A DNA stretch of 64,000 nt, taken from positions 22,860-86,859 of the forward strand of contig UZAN01039906.1 of assembly GCA_900618425.1 (NCBI GenBank), written 5' to 3'. The position numbers were made by a program, and so were the translations under genes. Of this stretch, positions 12,401 through 26,506 are shown piece by piece (position 1 is the stretch's first letter; the number at the start of each line of letters is the position of its first letter). This DNA comes from Echinostoma caproni (lineage: Eukaryota; Platyhelminthes; Trematoda; Plagiorchiida; Echinostomatidae). A model generated the notes under the pieces. That model did not search any database. It was not told the origin of the DNA and saw only the letters and a list, made by a program, of their open reading frames with translations.

Positions 12401-13044
12401 AACAGAAAAATTAATTAATAGACCCAATAAACAAATATTCTCACAATAATCTTGTAGTACTTTACAAACAGTCTTACATTACAGCTCTTTCATCATTACC
12501 AAACCTAATTTGAAGTGGATATGCTTCAAACACTTGTGCTTTGACTGTGCTGAGTGCTTCGCCTCTGGTCTTCATTTTCACAAACACACAATTCACACAG
12601 TATATCATCTACTGAGGAAGCGTTGAAGGTTGGGTACAAAGAGAAACTTGACGATGAGGTGAATAGCAAAGTTGTCAACCATATTTGTTTCCGATTCCGG
12701 TTTCTGATTTTAATCCCAGATACCCAAGGCATCAACGATAAGCTGTGCAAAGAACAACAATCAAGTTGAATGATTTAATGAATGCAATGAGAATTGAACC
12801 TTCGGAGGATGGTTGGAGGTAATCACTCGGAATTCATACTGTACCAGTCACCTCAAGAACTGGGAGGTGAAATGGTGCCTGTGTTTTCGTTGGCCGAATA
12901 CTAGGAGTCAGTGCTTGTGTTTTGGACTAGTTCTTCTGACTCCATTTGCATAAATGTCTTACAAGATGCTTCAGCGGTTATAAGCGAACAGAATTAGATT
13001 GTTATTTATTCCCGGTGGAAATTTATCAGGGCGTTTACCTAATT

Positions 13045-13105
13045 TGNGCCCTTGGTTTGAGAGTCGAAAGCCATCCACTCCTGAGCTACATGGTCGATGA
13101 TCGAT
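13045..13105 (-). repeat. tRNA-like fragment, related to the 10.7-kb SINE
   Basis: Read on the minus strand it holds the A-box sequence GTAGCTCAGGAGTGG (13088-13074) followed by TTTCGACTCTCAAACC, close to GTAGCTCAGGGGGTAA and TTTTGACTCCCAACTC of the plus-strand copy at 10706. A single N sits at 13047, at the end of the similarity. No B box is visible, so this is a fragment, not a tRNA gene. Confidence 0.45.
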
Positions 13106-13109
13106 CTCC

Positions 13110-16100
13110 TTAAGGCATGACAACGAGAAATCAACACAGAAATCTAAGTCTGGTTATATTGATCTTTCAAAGATATCTGTTCTTAGGAGTTTACTGTTGT
13201 GTATTACAAGAAAACGTTCACTGCATTCAAAACTCCATTGACTTATAGTGAACTCGTAAAAACTAAAATCCCCACAAGGCCACAATAAGGAAACATTGCA
13301 ATCTGTGTATTTGCGTATATCATGGGAGAATTAGAAAAGTATTCTAGATGGTGAATGTTCGGATTAGCCCATTCGGTTTTTCACAGAAACTTATTCTCTT
13401 CCCTCCGATTTAAGCTACCAGACCTCTGCATTTATTTTATTAGTCATTCCAAAAGACAGTTTGGTGACCCTCATTAGTTGGAATTCATATTAACTCTGCA
13501 CTAACAGCGATTGGTTTGACCGTATTTTGTGACAATCACGTTGGAAATTTGTGGTTCATCTCGGTTTAGATGGCCACTAGAAACACATCTGCTTGACACA
13601 GCAAGCACGCCCTTGGCTCAGCGTCGTACATACATTTCTTAAAATATCTTCCTCCGTTGTCACTCCTTGACCTCGAGCGTATCGGTAGTGTCCTTAAAAC
13701 AGCAAACAAGTGCCTTTCCACGGAAAAAAAATTTGGCAAACGTTTCCGATTTCAGTGTTGTGTGTTGTGTTTACAAGTCCTCAGATTACAAAGGAAAAAT
13801 CAGTTTTATTATCAAAACACTTACATTTGATTGCTTTTCTTGTGTTATAGGAGGTTTTGCACAAATCGACCGATTTGAGGATAACGAAGAGATAAGGATT
13901 ATCATACATTTTCATTATTTCTTGTACTTCTATATATGCTGATATTTAAGAATTTACAATGCTTCATTCAGGTTGTTTAAAAGAGTTACTTGTGAGCGTA
14001 GAAAAAACGTGAGGTGGTAGGGAATTTCAAATACTGCACACTTTGAGGGCAAATGAATGATGTCGACATTCCAGTCGACAGTTTCAGAGAATTAATTTGA
14101 ATAAGTGCTCCCCTGAGGTGAGTGTTGGCCACATGGCGAACAGTTGACGACGTGGGTGATCAGGATTCTGCATTATTTGATACACCACAATCACGTCTCC
14201 TTAAATTCGATGATACTGTGTGTGCACAATCTCAATGACTCTGTAATGCGAACGTACTCCGGGCTCTCGCAGCGCAGTGGAATGAACGGAAACACGCGAC
14301 AGGATTTTCCTCGGCTTGTATTCTCGTGGCTGGAGACGATACGAAACTTTACGGATGACGAACAAAGGCGAAGAACGGTCGTAGGGAAACGAGACATGGA
14401 GTGGCGAAGAAACACTGATAGAAAGATCCTCCGTGGGTTGAGGTTAAAGTTAAACCTGGAAGGCAAAACAAACAACATACCATGAACCAAAATGTTCAGG
14501 GAGATACAAGCACTCAAGCACTCATTACTGACGCGGTTACCAAGAGTTGCAATTCCAGTTCCTCTACATAAGTCTTGGAATGCTTAAGAATCGCTTTAGA
14601 ATCTTGGTGGCCATTCCTCGTGAACGTTCCAAACACTAACGATCGCGTAGCAGTCATGGAATCCAGGCCTGAATAGCATACGCTTTGTGGGGTCGAATGT
14701 AGGCTGATGACAAACGTGGGAACGGTATAGGTTCAAATTTACCAAATACCTTAGCAAACCCAAGTGTATTTTGCAGCGGTGAATAATTCCCTGGAACAGT
14801 TTAAAGGATAACGTGGGCCATCTTGAGCAATATCAGTGACAAATTTATCATTTGAGGCTTATGGAAGTTGTTGATGTTCCAGGAAGTACAGAAACCGAGT
14901 TATGTTAGGGTACGAAGATACATTTCGGTGCATTGAATTAATCGTCATTTTCGGACGATCAATGATACGGAGTACCAAGTGTTCTCTGAAGTGCCAGTGA
15001 GTCCTCAGGTTTGCTCACTGTCACTGACACAAAGTCTCACTTAATGAAGAAGAAAGAAGCTTGTAACACGGATGAGACTAACCATCACACAGAAACCATT
15101 GATTCCACGGGAGAACTGACAGCCTTATTGGGTAGCGCTAGTCACCTGGAGTCGCTGACTTCAGTCAGTCAATAAAATGGAGTAGAGATAAGTTGTGTTG
15201 TTTCTCTATCTGATAAATATAAAATGAACTAAGTGTATTCAGCTACAATGAATGTCTCCCTAGCGCTGCTTCAGCAACGGGGTGGTGGTGACAGCGTGAT
15301 TGAACCCAATGATTCTAGCTTCAAGACCCGCTACCCTCACCCAAATAGGTGGTAGGCAGCTTTGCTGTCGTCCGGTTCAATACCACGCCTAACCAAGAAG
15401 GGGCTTATTTGGTTCTCCAATCCAACTACTGGGGATTAGGTTACAGGTTTCCATCACTGAACAACAGGTCTTCGTTGCTATGGGATCCGCCCCGTCTGCT
15501 ATTCATCACAATAATATGTCTGTGCAGTAAAAAACATGGACAACAAATTCCAAAGTTTGCAATGACGTTCAAGATGCCACAATCTTGCCATGTAGAGAGT
15601 GAATTGTATTAACAAATGGACTCACTGATTGAATTCGTATAGGGAAGTATGTCCTGAGAAACCAATCAAGCAAACCAAAGACGTACCATAGTTTGCATCA
15701 GTACGATGATTTTCAATGTGTATCCGTTTATCAAGGCTCGTCTTCAGAGAATTACGTGATCAAGGATTCACTAGTCGTAAACACATCCGAAAAGATCTCA
15801 TTTCCGTTTTCCTGTTAAATGAGTTTTCAGTAATAAATGATTACATGATATTTGAAACCATTTTAGAATTGTAGCCACTGAAGTCACGAAGAGTTGAAAG
15901 ACGGGGAACTCAGAGAACAGCATTATTTCTCGAAATGGAAGAACGCACGGAAAAAATGTTAAAATCAGGCGTGCTTTCCCAAATTTCACACAGTTTTCAT
16001 GCAGACAGTATTTTTCTTGTGAGTTGCCTGATGAATGAACCCGTCAAAAGTATCCAAGTGCCTGGAAATATTAATAACGCAACCAAAACAGTTTTATCAA

Positions 16101-18170
16101 TGCCACAATATCGGGACGAAAAATGAAAAAACCTAAAAACACAAGGCGCAGTCTGTTTTCAAACCAGAGGGTGCACTATAACCATTGTGGAAAAATTACA
16201 ATCCATTGCAAATTTCAGAATGGGCTTTCCGGGAATTGAATGTTTCCTCATTTCTTATGCATAAAAAGAGAGAATGCATGCTATCCTGGAAATGGTTTCA
16301 AAGACACAACGCGTTGAGCATTTTCGCAATACGAGACTGTACGATATTACTCGCATAAAAGAGCTGAATCTTACGTGAAGAAGTACCCTCGTGTTTTTTC
16401 ATTAGCTGTAGTCATTCAACCTTACACCAACATACTATCAATTATTTATGCATCTATTCATTTGTACTAAATTAGAACCAACCAGTTAGATACTTTGAGT
16501 CAGCTCGTGTTCAATGATTGCGCACTTTTCGTAATTTAAGTTGTCCTAGTAATATTTCAAGTTGTCCCGTGGACCTCGTCGGCAATGCCAGTTTCATGTA
16601 TTGTTCAAGACCCCTAGTGATATTTGAAGGTTTTAAAAATGAACAATACTAAGCGATTCACCAAACATGTCGGGGTCTCTGAATTCAGCTTCTTGGTCCG
16701 TAAAATCAACGGACTCCGAGCTATATAATCACCATTAACTGGATTCTCACAGCGTTTTCGTTGTTTTGGAAACTTTGTGCTATTATGTTCATTCTAAAAT
16801 CCGTGAAATGCCTTTATGAAGCACCTTCGAAATTCCGGCCATTACATTTTATCTTCTTTAGGCGGATCGGTTGGTAACAGAGAGAAGAATCCACGAGAAG
16901 CCCCAAGAATGTCCAGGAAAACTAATGATAAACTAAATGACAGGTCGCACTACGCAAACACCCCGTCTCAGACAACTGCATTCTAGCAGTCATCAGTGTA
17001 GATTTGCTCTCTCTGCTGAGTAACATGGCACAAGCACATGACAAGAACAGGATAACATTCACAGTTCGGGGTCGTAATGCATCAGAAAAACTGGCACCAT
17101 GATGAAACTGATGACTGTGTTGTTCGGAAATGAACCTTATTCGCCCATTCTCGCGCGAGACGATATCATTCAGTTCAGTACAACAGAGATGACAGGAGCA
17201 CAAGTGATGGAACTGTTTCAGTTTTCTACACAGTTCTCAACTGTAAAATCGAATCGATATATCAAATTTTCCAAGCATTTTCCTGAAATCACTTTTGTGG
17301 GCGCAAGTGAGTGAATAAGCAAGTGTAAGGTGGATGTATGTAACAAAATACGCATTTGTTGATCAGATAGGCAGTTACCTAGATCGGAGTGAAGCACAGC
17401 TATATTCCCACAGAAATGGATCATCACATATCTCATACAATATATATGTTTACTTCGGTGCAGGAACAAGATAGAAAAATATTCAGTAATTACGTGAATC
17501 ACCCAGATAGAAACAAGAATTACTAGGTAATCTGATATGATCACCAACCTGGGTGAATAAGAACACAGCGAGAAGCTGTGATGCTTGCGTGTGTATGAGG
17601 GATCACTTCAACGATGCTGATATATGTGCAAGGACAGATGGTTATCTCTCGAGCACAAAAAGTATGTACTAATGGCAGTCGCCGAGGCGCATTACCGGTC
17701 TGAGTTGACCACTTTGAAACTCTAAGTATCTTGTCGTGGTAACATGTCCGCATACAAATGTGGAAGAACAGACAATCTGAAGTTATTGTATGAGTTGTTC
17801 TTGAGGCCTTTGATGAGTAGACAGTAGCCTTTCGTATGTTATGGATACCGTTAGGATTGTGCTGGATTATTCCTGACCTTCAGGTGATGTCGTTTTACAG
17901 AAAATTCAAAAATGTAGCTTTCACAGCTTCCGGTGTCTATCAGAGCTTCCACTGGGATACGATTTATAGTTATTTTTTCAGTACCGTAGATAGTAAAACC
18001 GGAGCGGATGCAGAGACTGTAGTTGAGAGAGCAAGCATTGTAGATTTACCGTTTCTCCGGTAGCGATATTCAGACCCGTTTAATACTTCCGTGTTTCCCA
18101 CAGTTATCGCAAACTGCGTAATTATTGTGACATTTGAAACGAGAAAATCTTTCATTTCCGCATGAATATC
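13110..18170. other. Intergenic, one weak exon-like stretch
   Basis: No repeat or domain is recognised. At about 16943-17100 a plus-strand frame after a plausible acceptor (AAATGACAG) is open for about 52 codons with protein-like composition, but it matches no family I know and ends in a stop without a donor. Treat it as unannotated. Confidence 0.4.
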
Positions 18171-18172
18171 AT

Positions 18173-18758
18173 CTAGATTTGACCATGACTGACGTTTACA
18201 TAATGCAGGCTGTTGCTGTTTTTCATTGGTTCAGATGAACCTGACATCAGTGGTGTTTTGAAAATATTCGACTGTTTTCGTACCGTTTCAAGCGACGGAG
18301 GTAATTCTAAAGTGGTCGGTGGGTCCAGACATCCGCTTTCAAGAAGGCGCTGTCGTACAACGTTTGGTCGCATCCCGCCTATAAAGGCGTCTCAAATGGT
18401 GTCACCCAGATTTTGCTCCGCTGTTATTACCTTAAAGTTACAATCCTTAACTAAGGATTTGAGTCCCTGAAAGAACTGATCTAAATTTTGCCCCGGTTCC
18501 TGTCTGCAGGTGTCCAGTAGATTTCGAGCGGGCGGTTTGATAAATAGTTTTCCAGGGTTTTCGTTGCAGCGCTGTATGATATATAGTCCGCGACATAATC
18601 ATTAATTCCGGGTGAAATATAATTGTGCAGCAAATCTGATTTTTCAGAATCCCAAACCCTAATTGTGGTGAAAAATCTGTCAAGTGTACACAACCAATGC
18701 CACTATATTTTCGAAAAATTAGAACTTTTCGGGTACGTATTGAAGCAATGAGGGTCAC
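18173..18758 (-). mobile_element. CsRn1-like Ty3/gypsy gag remnant
   Basis: The minus strand can be read as a gag capsid region across two frames. From 18693 the frame reads YISPGINDYVADYISYSAAT, the mid-capsid pattern of CsRn1-type elements. After a shift near 18490 the sequence reads FFQGLKSLVKDCNF, then an in-frame TGA, then DAFIGG and VRQRLLESGCLDPPTT; the I/V-R-Q-R-L-L-E block is the most conserved gag signature of this clade. CsRn1 was described from the liver fluke Clonorchis sinensis, so the match supports a fluke source. No protease, polymerase or LTR is seen nearby. It is a dead fragment. Confidence 0.72.
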
Positions 18759-18759
18759 T

Positions 18760-21700
18760 CCTATTTACAACGATCGCAAAAACCGTGAATTGGAGCGAAG
18801 ACAAAGGCCTGATATCTAGGCTTTACTCAACATGTAACTGAACGACAGAAGTTGAAAAGAATGAGGGCGAAATTTAGAGAAACGAGTACAAAATAATGTA
18901 ATAACAACAAACACCAGTTTGATTTATCAGAGATGTTTAATTTGTTGAAGAATCTGATTCAACCTTCGTCATAAAACGTGATCGAGCCGCAGTCTTTTTT
19001 CGTAGATCCGGACGCTCCATGTTTTTGTCTCGGTTGTGCAACGTTTCCGCAATTTTGTTTGGTTTAGGATGAATCAATTTAACGCTGGAAAGGTAACACG
19101 TAACATTTCTGATTCGGTAAGTTTTGAATACTGGGACATATTTTGAGGAACTGGTGCACGATTGCAAAAACAATGAGCAAACCATTCATGAATGCAGTGA
19201 AAACTACCCATTGCGCAACAGAATCGCTCATTTTCTTCCAGCTCCTTGTTAACATATGAAGTACAGGCTGCCGATGGAGATTTCCTCTTTCTAAGTTGTT
19301 CAATTTAATTACTCCTGTGGCACAGGTTATGTTGGTCACATCATCAGAAACCAAGCTGATCAAATTAAAGAACAGTGCCCAGTCACCGTATACATGGCAG
19401 AAACAAACAAACCCTGTTGACGTGTGTGAACCACTATGTCCCATATGTGCACTACCATAGATCCGATATAAGGATATTTAAGTCCAACTGCAGAGGATAT
19501 AACAATTCGAATATAAAAAAATCACTATTCACGCAGAGCCAGTTTGTGCAGTTCCCTTTTCCTGCCATAAGTCTGGAGAGTCCCCAACAGTAGTTGGCCA
19601 TTAGATGAAGCAGTGAAAACAAGGTTGTTTGCCCCATGGTTTTTCCAATTGGTCTATCGGGTTTATTTACTCATACATATTCGTGTGAGAACACAACCAA
19701 ATAGCCTCGTTGTTCAAAGTGCGACAATAAGTGATTTGTTCAGGGAAAACGAAGACCAAATACACACTATTGACAAAGACATTGTTTTTCCCGGAACGCG
19801 TCCAAACCATGGCATAAACAGCAAGCCTATCGCCACAATAAAAACAAGTCCCTATCAATTTTAGGCATATCCCAAATGTCACGGGAGCAAATGATGTAAA
19901 CACAGACATCTGACGTGCTCGTACTAATCCTATATGAGCTATCGACTGTGAAAGACGAAATTAGCACCGCGGGAGTGCCTCACACAGTGCGCTGAACGAT
20001 AGCATCCCAAACAAGCATGCAAAGTTGTTGTTTCAAAAGTACTCATTTCATGTGTGTACGGAACTATAGTGTTTCAAGAGCAGTCATTTTGGAAGGAGTA
20101 TTGGCTGAACAATAACTTAAAAGTATCGTCTTGAGGCAATGAAAGAGCAAACGTTTAATGCAGCCTTTTTTAGACGGCGTATTCTAGTACACTTTTAGGA
20201 CTACAGTGCTTTCTCTTTTAAACATGTCACAAACCATATGTTCGAAGATGCACTTTACACGAACTGTGATACTTTCTTTGATACACGTGATTACTATCAG
20301 GGTTCCCAGCGTTGAATGCTTATCTGGCCATTCGAGAAAAATTAATGATTCCATTCAATTGTTTGTATAACGTGAATTTGGGCAATTTTTAGTCCCCAGC
20401 TGCATTCGGGCTGTGTAGATCCGCGAAGCCGTTGCATCGATTCAGGTAAAGCATTTTCTTCTTAGATGTTTGTCCATTTCCCACATATACGATGACTAAA
20501 TGCGAGCAGAATGCACAAGCCCACATACTTCTGTCGCTTAAATCGCTTTCCTATCTATCTGCTACTACTCCAAAAGCCAGAAAATACGGGGTTTGCACGA
20601 AACAGGCATTTGATCAATCTCTGGTTTCGTTAATGTCTCTGAATCTGTCTCTCTATCTTTCCGTCGATCAATTTTGATATTATATGCTTTATTATACTGA
20701 CTTTTTCTGATCTGTTTTGCTATAAACTTCCTTAAATTCCAGAGTCGGTCAGAATTACATCTAACATGCGACGACCAATACGTTTTCCTTATCGAAAAAT
20801 CGATTTTGTGACGAATGGATCTACTGAGAAAATCCAACAAGGGGTTCGCAGTTTCTCACGAAATGAGTCGTAATTCGATGAAAACTTTCATTGCAAATTA
20901 TCTCAGCATTTTAGATGAAAATTTCTTGCCTAGACTTTTTCAATCTTATTCCTTGAATACCCACATGACGCGTGTTCCCAAGCCGACAGGGTGTGTAAAA
21001 TTACAAGTCGTGGGAGTCTGCCAAAATTGTGCCGCACAAAGTGTGATTGATCGAATTAATCACTTCATGAAACACTGCTGCAAATTCTCACGCCCCCAGA
21101 CTGGATTAAATTCAGTCAATGCTCGGGGTTACTAAGATTGTGCACCTGGTGTTTTTGTTTTCAATCCCAATGTACGCACTACTTTGGTACACCCCTGATT
21201 TTTCTTCAATTTTTAAAAACCGATTATGTTCGAAGGTCAAAAATTCCATGGCACAGATGTTTTGCCCCGTTCATACTTAGTCAGACCTTATGTGCATTCA
21301 AACTCCAATTTGTTAAAATCGATCCATCCCTAATAGTGAGCCTAAATGAAGCAAAAAAGCATTCAGTGTGTTCCGAATAATAAAATCAACCAACTAGCGC
21401 TGAGATGAAAACTATCACATAAGAATACTGAAAAAAACTTCGAATTTGAACTTTTCATTAGTCAGCAATTCAGTAGGTGGTATTGAAGATTTTTCCATTC
21501 ATCCGAAAATCCAAAGTATTTTATTAGATCTCAAATTAGGTCTATGAGGCGAGTAGCTAATAATTGTTTTATGTGAATAAACTACACTTGGTCTGTTGAA
21601 ATGGGTACTTTATTTCATCAAGTTACTGGGAAAAGCATACAACTCCACAAATCTTCTTGCTTTCCTGGGTGGAAGAAAATCGTTCGAAGTGAGTTTTCAG

Positions 21701-24431
21701 TTACGCTGTCCTGAACTTCTGTCCCGGGAATTACCACCCCTGACCATCGCCGGTTTACCGATGAAAGTCGGACAGCTAAATTATACCCTGCACTTTCATA
21801 AGCCATGCCCANNCCATGCCCAAAGTATTATAATAATCTTCGGAGACCACACATTTTCCCCAATCTGAAATACCATATTATTCCGGGCAATGTATGGTGT
21901 GGTGTGACTTTCCTCCACTCAACTTGATCTGCAATTTCACATATAGTTATCCAAGCTACATTCCTTATTCTCCTCTGTTGTGGGTGCATTGCAGTTTGTA
22001 AACTTGCAGTACATTGTGTAAATTACAGCTGAACATTGCATGAACTGCTAAATTGTTTATGCACTCGTAACCAGGTCGAACGCTGTCAAACGGGAACTTC
22101 CTCATTGCATTCTCACAGATTTTTCTGCTCATTCTAAGTTCAGTCCTGGAATAAATAAATTCCCCGAATAAATTCCTCGAATAGCAGTGCCGATTCTCTG
22201 AAGCGTTCCTGATGACTTTATTTGACGAAGTGGTTGTTTTTTCACAATTTATCTTAAATGCACAGGCAATTTTATGTCGAATTCATTTTGCTCACTTCTC
22301 CTACCGTATTCTTCACCTAGATACCCAACCCTTGACCATCATTTTCTTCAGTTCTCGGCTGCCGGCAAAGTTTCTATACATAGGGATCACATTTTGTGCC
22401 AGTCAGTGTTCTTTTTTTTGCCCACCTGAAACCAGATACCTATTCTGTTTACCTTTTTTCTCACCCCACAAGTTTAGGAAATACCTATTTATGTAGAGTC
22501 CTGCAATTTGGTACGTGGGACCCTCAATATCGATTTATCCTTGCACTTGTCTCGAATACACCTCCTTAAGGACGTGGAATGCTCACCTCGCGAACATCAC
22601 AGTGGAAGTGTCCAAATGGCTCACTACACAGACAGGATGATTCACACACAGCGTTGACAGAGCTACTTTTTGTTTCGCACTGGGTACCACAGTGGTTTGC
22701 GTATGCGGCTCATGAGGCAAATTGCCGAGTTGGAACTTTGATTAGAGAAAACCGAGTGAAATGCATGATAAAAGGTTGTTTACTTTGAAACAAGGGGAGT
22801 TACATCCCCAAAGAGACTGGGGTGACAGTGTAAGCTAGGTTGGTTGCCTGATGAATCAACAGAGCAAAGAAAGTTATTCACAATCTTTTGAAAAATCCGG
22901 GATGTTTAATTCCAAAAAGAGAAGGGAAATCGGAACAGGAATTCTCCTATAAAGTCCAAAGGTAACGTCTTCTTGGCACATTTACCTAAATTGTGAATCA
23001 ATCAACTTAGCTCACTTCTATCCAGTCGAATGTCAGTTTTTGTCGTTCTCAACAAGTTCAGCGAACACCAATACATCTGCCATACATCTGCGGCTATAAG
23101 TACGATCCCGAATGAGAGGATGTCATATTGCAAATCAAGACGAGTAGTAACAACTATATCGGGTGGGAAACAGCCTGGTCAAATGTGTTATTTTGTAACA
23201 AATGCATAGAACTTGGACGACCACTAAGGAATAATGTACATTTAGAAGAACACGAGGAAAGGTAAGCTTGTCTTGAGGAAAGAAAATAAGTGTCTCATTC
23301 ATGAAAACCTTGAATGAACCCTTTCTTGCTGCAAAGTTGGAAGATAGGCGACCCTTGCTTCTCGAACAAGACATTGCGCGTCAATACAATGCGTTTGTTA
23401 TAGCGCATTTAGCAACACCATTGATCGATCGAGAAGCTCACAACCTCGTTTTGAACATCCATAGAAAATGTTCGAGATTGGCTGACCATTGAATAAAAAT
23501 GGAAGGATCTTCGGTGGTATGAGCGAAATCAAAGCATGGTTTCTTCAACAAATGATAACAATGGGAAAAGAAAGCGACCTAAAATCTTTCTGAGTTCATC
23601 TGAACAGCATTTTTCTTGTGCTAAGCAATATAGGTCGTTATATTGCCTATAATTGCATTGTCTGTACTTACGTCACATTCTTGCGCTGAAAGTATTTCAT
23701 ATAGAGTACAATCAGTGCAATCAGTCATGGGATCGTTCAATGTTTCTCATCTATCTTCGCTTATACAAAATTTACAGTGCACAGTTTCGATAGAGTGAAA
23801 CCTAAAAGTTTTTCAAATAAGTCATAGAAGTTAATTTTCTCACTTCTTTAAATATAGATGTTTTATTAACGAAATACTTCAAAAGATGGCTGCAAGACAA
23901 TGATAAGAGGTCTCGAACCATCAATGAATATTGACGCTTCCGCGGTACGTGTGCTATTTTACGCCATGTTATGGTGATCCGTCAAGGTCAGCCATGAAAC
24001 TAACAGTGACCACATGTGGCTGGTTGATTGCTCTACATCTTTGAACTGCCATGTGACACCTCCAAGTTCAGTTCGAGGCAGCAATCGGTCATGCAGACAT
24101 TTGTGCATAAGCTTCCGGTCAAATACCTTGCTCCCAAGGATATCGAAAGTAGCGGGTTGCGGTCGCAAATGACCACCAATTCTCTCATGTTTGTTAAAAA
24201 ACGTTGAGGATCACGGACTTTGATACAGACAGAAAACCGTCAAATTATCCTTTCGGTTTTTAAGTTAGCATTCAGGACCAGGACACCCAAAATGGAACTC
24301 GGATTAGCAGTTTTATTGAGAACCGATTAATGGATACTTGGTCAAATCCTCTACCTAAAATTCAAGGAGATGAGACTGGTAGTTTATTGGACTCAGGATG
24401 AAATGCAGTATCCAATAGACCAATGCTAACC
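18760..24431. other. Intergenic, nothing firm
   Basis: Two Ns at 21812-21813 are flanked by duplicated sequence. A short plus-strand frame at 23334-23492 ends at a TGA that overlaps an AATAAA signal, which would suit a terminal exon, but no homology is recognised. Otherwise nothing supportable. Confidence 0.4.
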
Positions 24432-24623
24432 ACTGCGAGTTAAATGTGAATAACCTGAGTAAAGATTTGGCAGAAATCCGTGGGATATTGCTGATGCAGT
24501 AGAGTCCCGACTTTCGTGTACTGCAAAATATGTATGTGATCACGATTAATGCAAGCCTAAACCAGCTGGAGGTGTTCAGGTATCACTTCATCGAACAAGA
24601 AAAATATTGCCCCAGTAAATGAT
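24432..24623 (+). repeat. 192-bp direct repeat, copy 1
   Basis: Matches 25980-26171 over its whole length with one visible difference (CCCGACT here, CTCGACT there). The identity starts at ACTGCGAG and stops at AAATGAT in both copies, with unrelated sequence outside. It has no TG...CA ends, no primer-binding site that I can defend and no polypurine tract, so it does not look like an LTR. Confidence 0.9.
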
Positions 24624-25979
24624 TGGGATTAGCGTAACCAAAGTGGTGTCTGTTATATGCATTTCCCCGTTCTGGAACGGGACTGTATTGTGATCTGATA
24701 TATAATAGCGAGAATCATTTCAACTTAGACGGACCGATAGAGTTATATTGCCATTGTCAAAATTGTAAGAGGGAGAAAAGTGTTGCCGGATAAGTAATCA
24801 AACAACAAATCATCGAATACGGTCTTCATCCACAACTCACGACGCCAATCCCGTTAACTCACAAGTGGCACATACAAAACCGCAAATCGTTTAGTCACCT
24901 AAGCGAAAACCGCCTCTTAAATCTATCCGTTCGGACACCGTCGCACTGACCAAGTATTGCAACCACTGACAGGTTTGCATTTAAATACCCGTTTTCCCCT
25001 CAATATGTAAAGTTCTCTTCGCATTCTACACCCCTTTGATCACTTGCAGATACTTTCAGTCTTTAATTAACTCATAATCTTTCTCCTGACCACTGATGTG
25101 TTGACTTATCAAAAGACAGTAATCGAAGGCGAAGCATATGTGTACAATAATGTTGATTGTGCAAACTGAATCGCCTTCTCACTCATTTCTACTACAAGCC
25201 ACAAGCACCAGTATAGTAGTTGAAGTAAGCGCTAATCCCGAATTACGAATTTCGTATTAGGAATCACGGACGCCCTAGAAAGACCCAATCCCACTGGTAC
25301 TTGCACGACAGTATCCCACGTAACCGAGACGTAAGGAAAAGGCCACAGGAGAAGCAGTTCATTTATCGAAAGAGATCATAGCCTTTAAATAAGATGTACG
25401 AAAAATGTTCATCGGTCAGCCAGGAATCTACTAATCGCGTGCTCGTATTCCTGGCGTCCTAAAGCTTCTGTTTAGGCCGCAAGGCTTCTGATTAGTCGGT
25501 ACAATCGGCCTCTGGTTCGTAGTCTAAAAGCAGTAACTCGTAGGCATTTTGCTGGCGTCACCTGGGAAGTCTGACTCACCACAGCTGTTCAAAAACTGTA
25601 ATGTATCGCCCCGTATTTTTCGTCATCCCTTAATCTAGGATCACGATAACTATACGCCAAGGCCCTCCGGAAGAAAGCTTCTGGGTTATAACAGCCGTAA
25701 ACTGACAGATCCCAATTTACACCTAAGAGACATAATGGTTCAGTGTGGAGGCTCGCATGCACCAACGCACTCGGTCGCCCTGTATCGGAATATGGTTTAT
25801 GTGACTAACAAGTCGTTACATAATTGAACCAACTGATGGTCGTTTGGTCATTTTCCACTCAACCTATACAATGGTCGAATAACCTGACTGGATGAACTGA
25901 AGATTAAGCATAAGGATGGAGCCTGGACGATAGTCGACTCAAACTGGTAGCACGTTTCCGACACCACTATCCGCACGCA
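24624..25979. other. 1.36-kb unique segment between the direct repeats
   Basis: No domain is recognised. A minus-strand frame from about 25810 to 25597 is stop-free for about 70 codons (contains NWDLSVYGCYNPEAFF), which is not remarkable by length. The absence of polymerase or integrase motifs argues against an autonomous LTR element. Confidence 0.4.
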
Positions 25980-26171
25980 ACTGCGAGTTAAATGTGAATA
26001 ACCTGAGTAAAGATTTGGCAGAAATCCGTGGGATATTGCTGATGCAGTAGAGTCTCGACTTTCGTGTACTGCAAAATATGTATGTGATCACGATTAATGC
26101 AAGCCTAAACCAGCTGGAGGTGTTCAGGTATCACTTCATCGAACAAGAAAAATATTGCCCCAGTAAATGAT
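25980..26171 (+). repeat. 192-bp direct repeat, copy 2
   Basis: Second copy of the repeat at 24432-24623, same orientation, one substitution. See the matching entry for its boundaries. Confidence 0.9.
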
Positions 26172-26506
26172 CTCTGATGTGCCAATCTTTTAAATGAATT
26201 TTCTCAATCAGCTGTTCCAAAGAGCTTGAACGAACAAGAGTGAGTGTCGCCAGTCAGTATCTTGCCACTCCGACATCTGTGTTTTGTTGACTGAGAAATA
26301 CAACGGGATGGAAGCAGAATAAAAATTGAAACACAAATAAAAACGTAAAAATTAGAATTAACCAGTTTATTTTTTTGAATTCACAAATACAAAAGGATAA
26401 CAGGCGTAGATTTCCAGCACGGAGTAAATATTTTAAGAACCGTCAAATTTTGTGCCAATGGTGACCATGGGGATTTCAGTTCAGATACTGTTTACATATT
26501 CAATCT

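Noticed and set aside
18937..19444. Possible two-exon small membrane protein on the minus strand
   Set aside because: A hydrophobic segment and a basic tail (AETLHNRDKNMERPDLRKK) lie in different frames, and none of the candidate GT-AG pairs between them gives the right phase.
24432..26171. Young LTR retrotransposon (192-bp repeats as LTRs)
   Set aside because: No TG/CA termini, no polypurine tract before the second copy and no gag or pol motif inside, although TGGGATTAG after copy 1 weakly recalls a primer-binding site.
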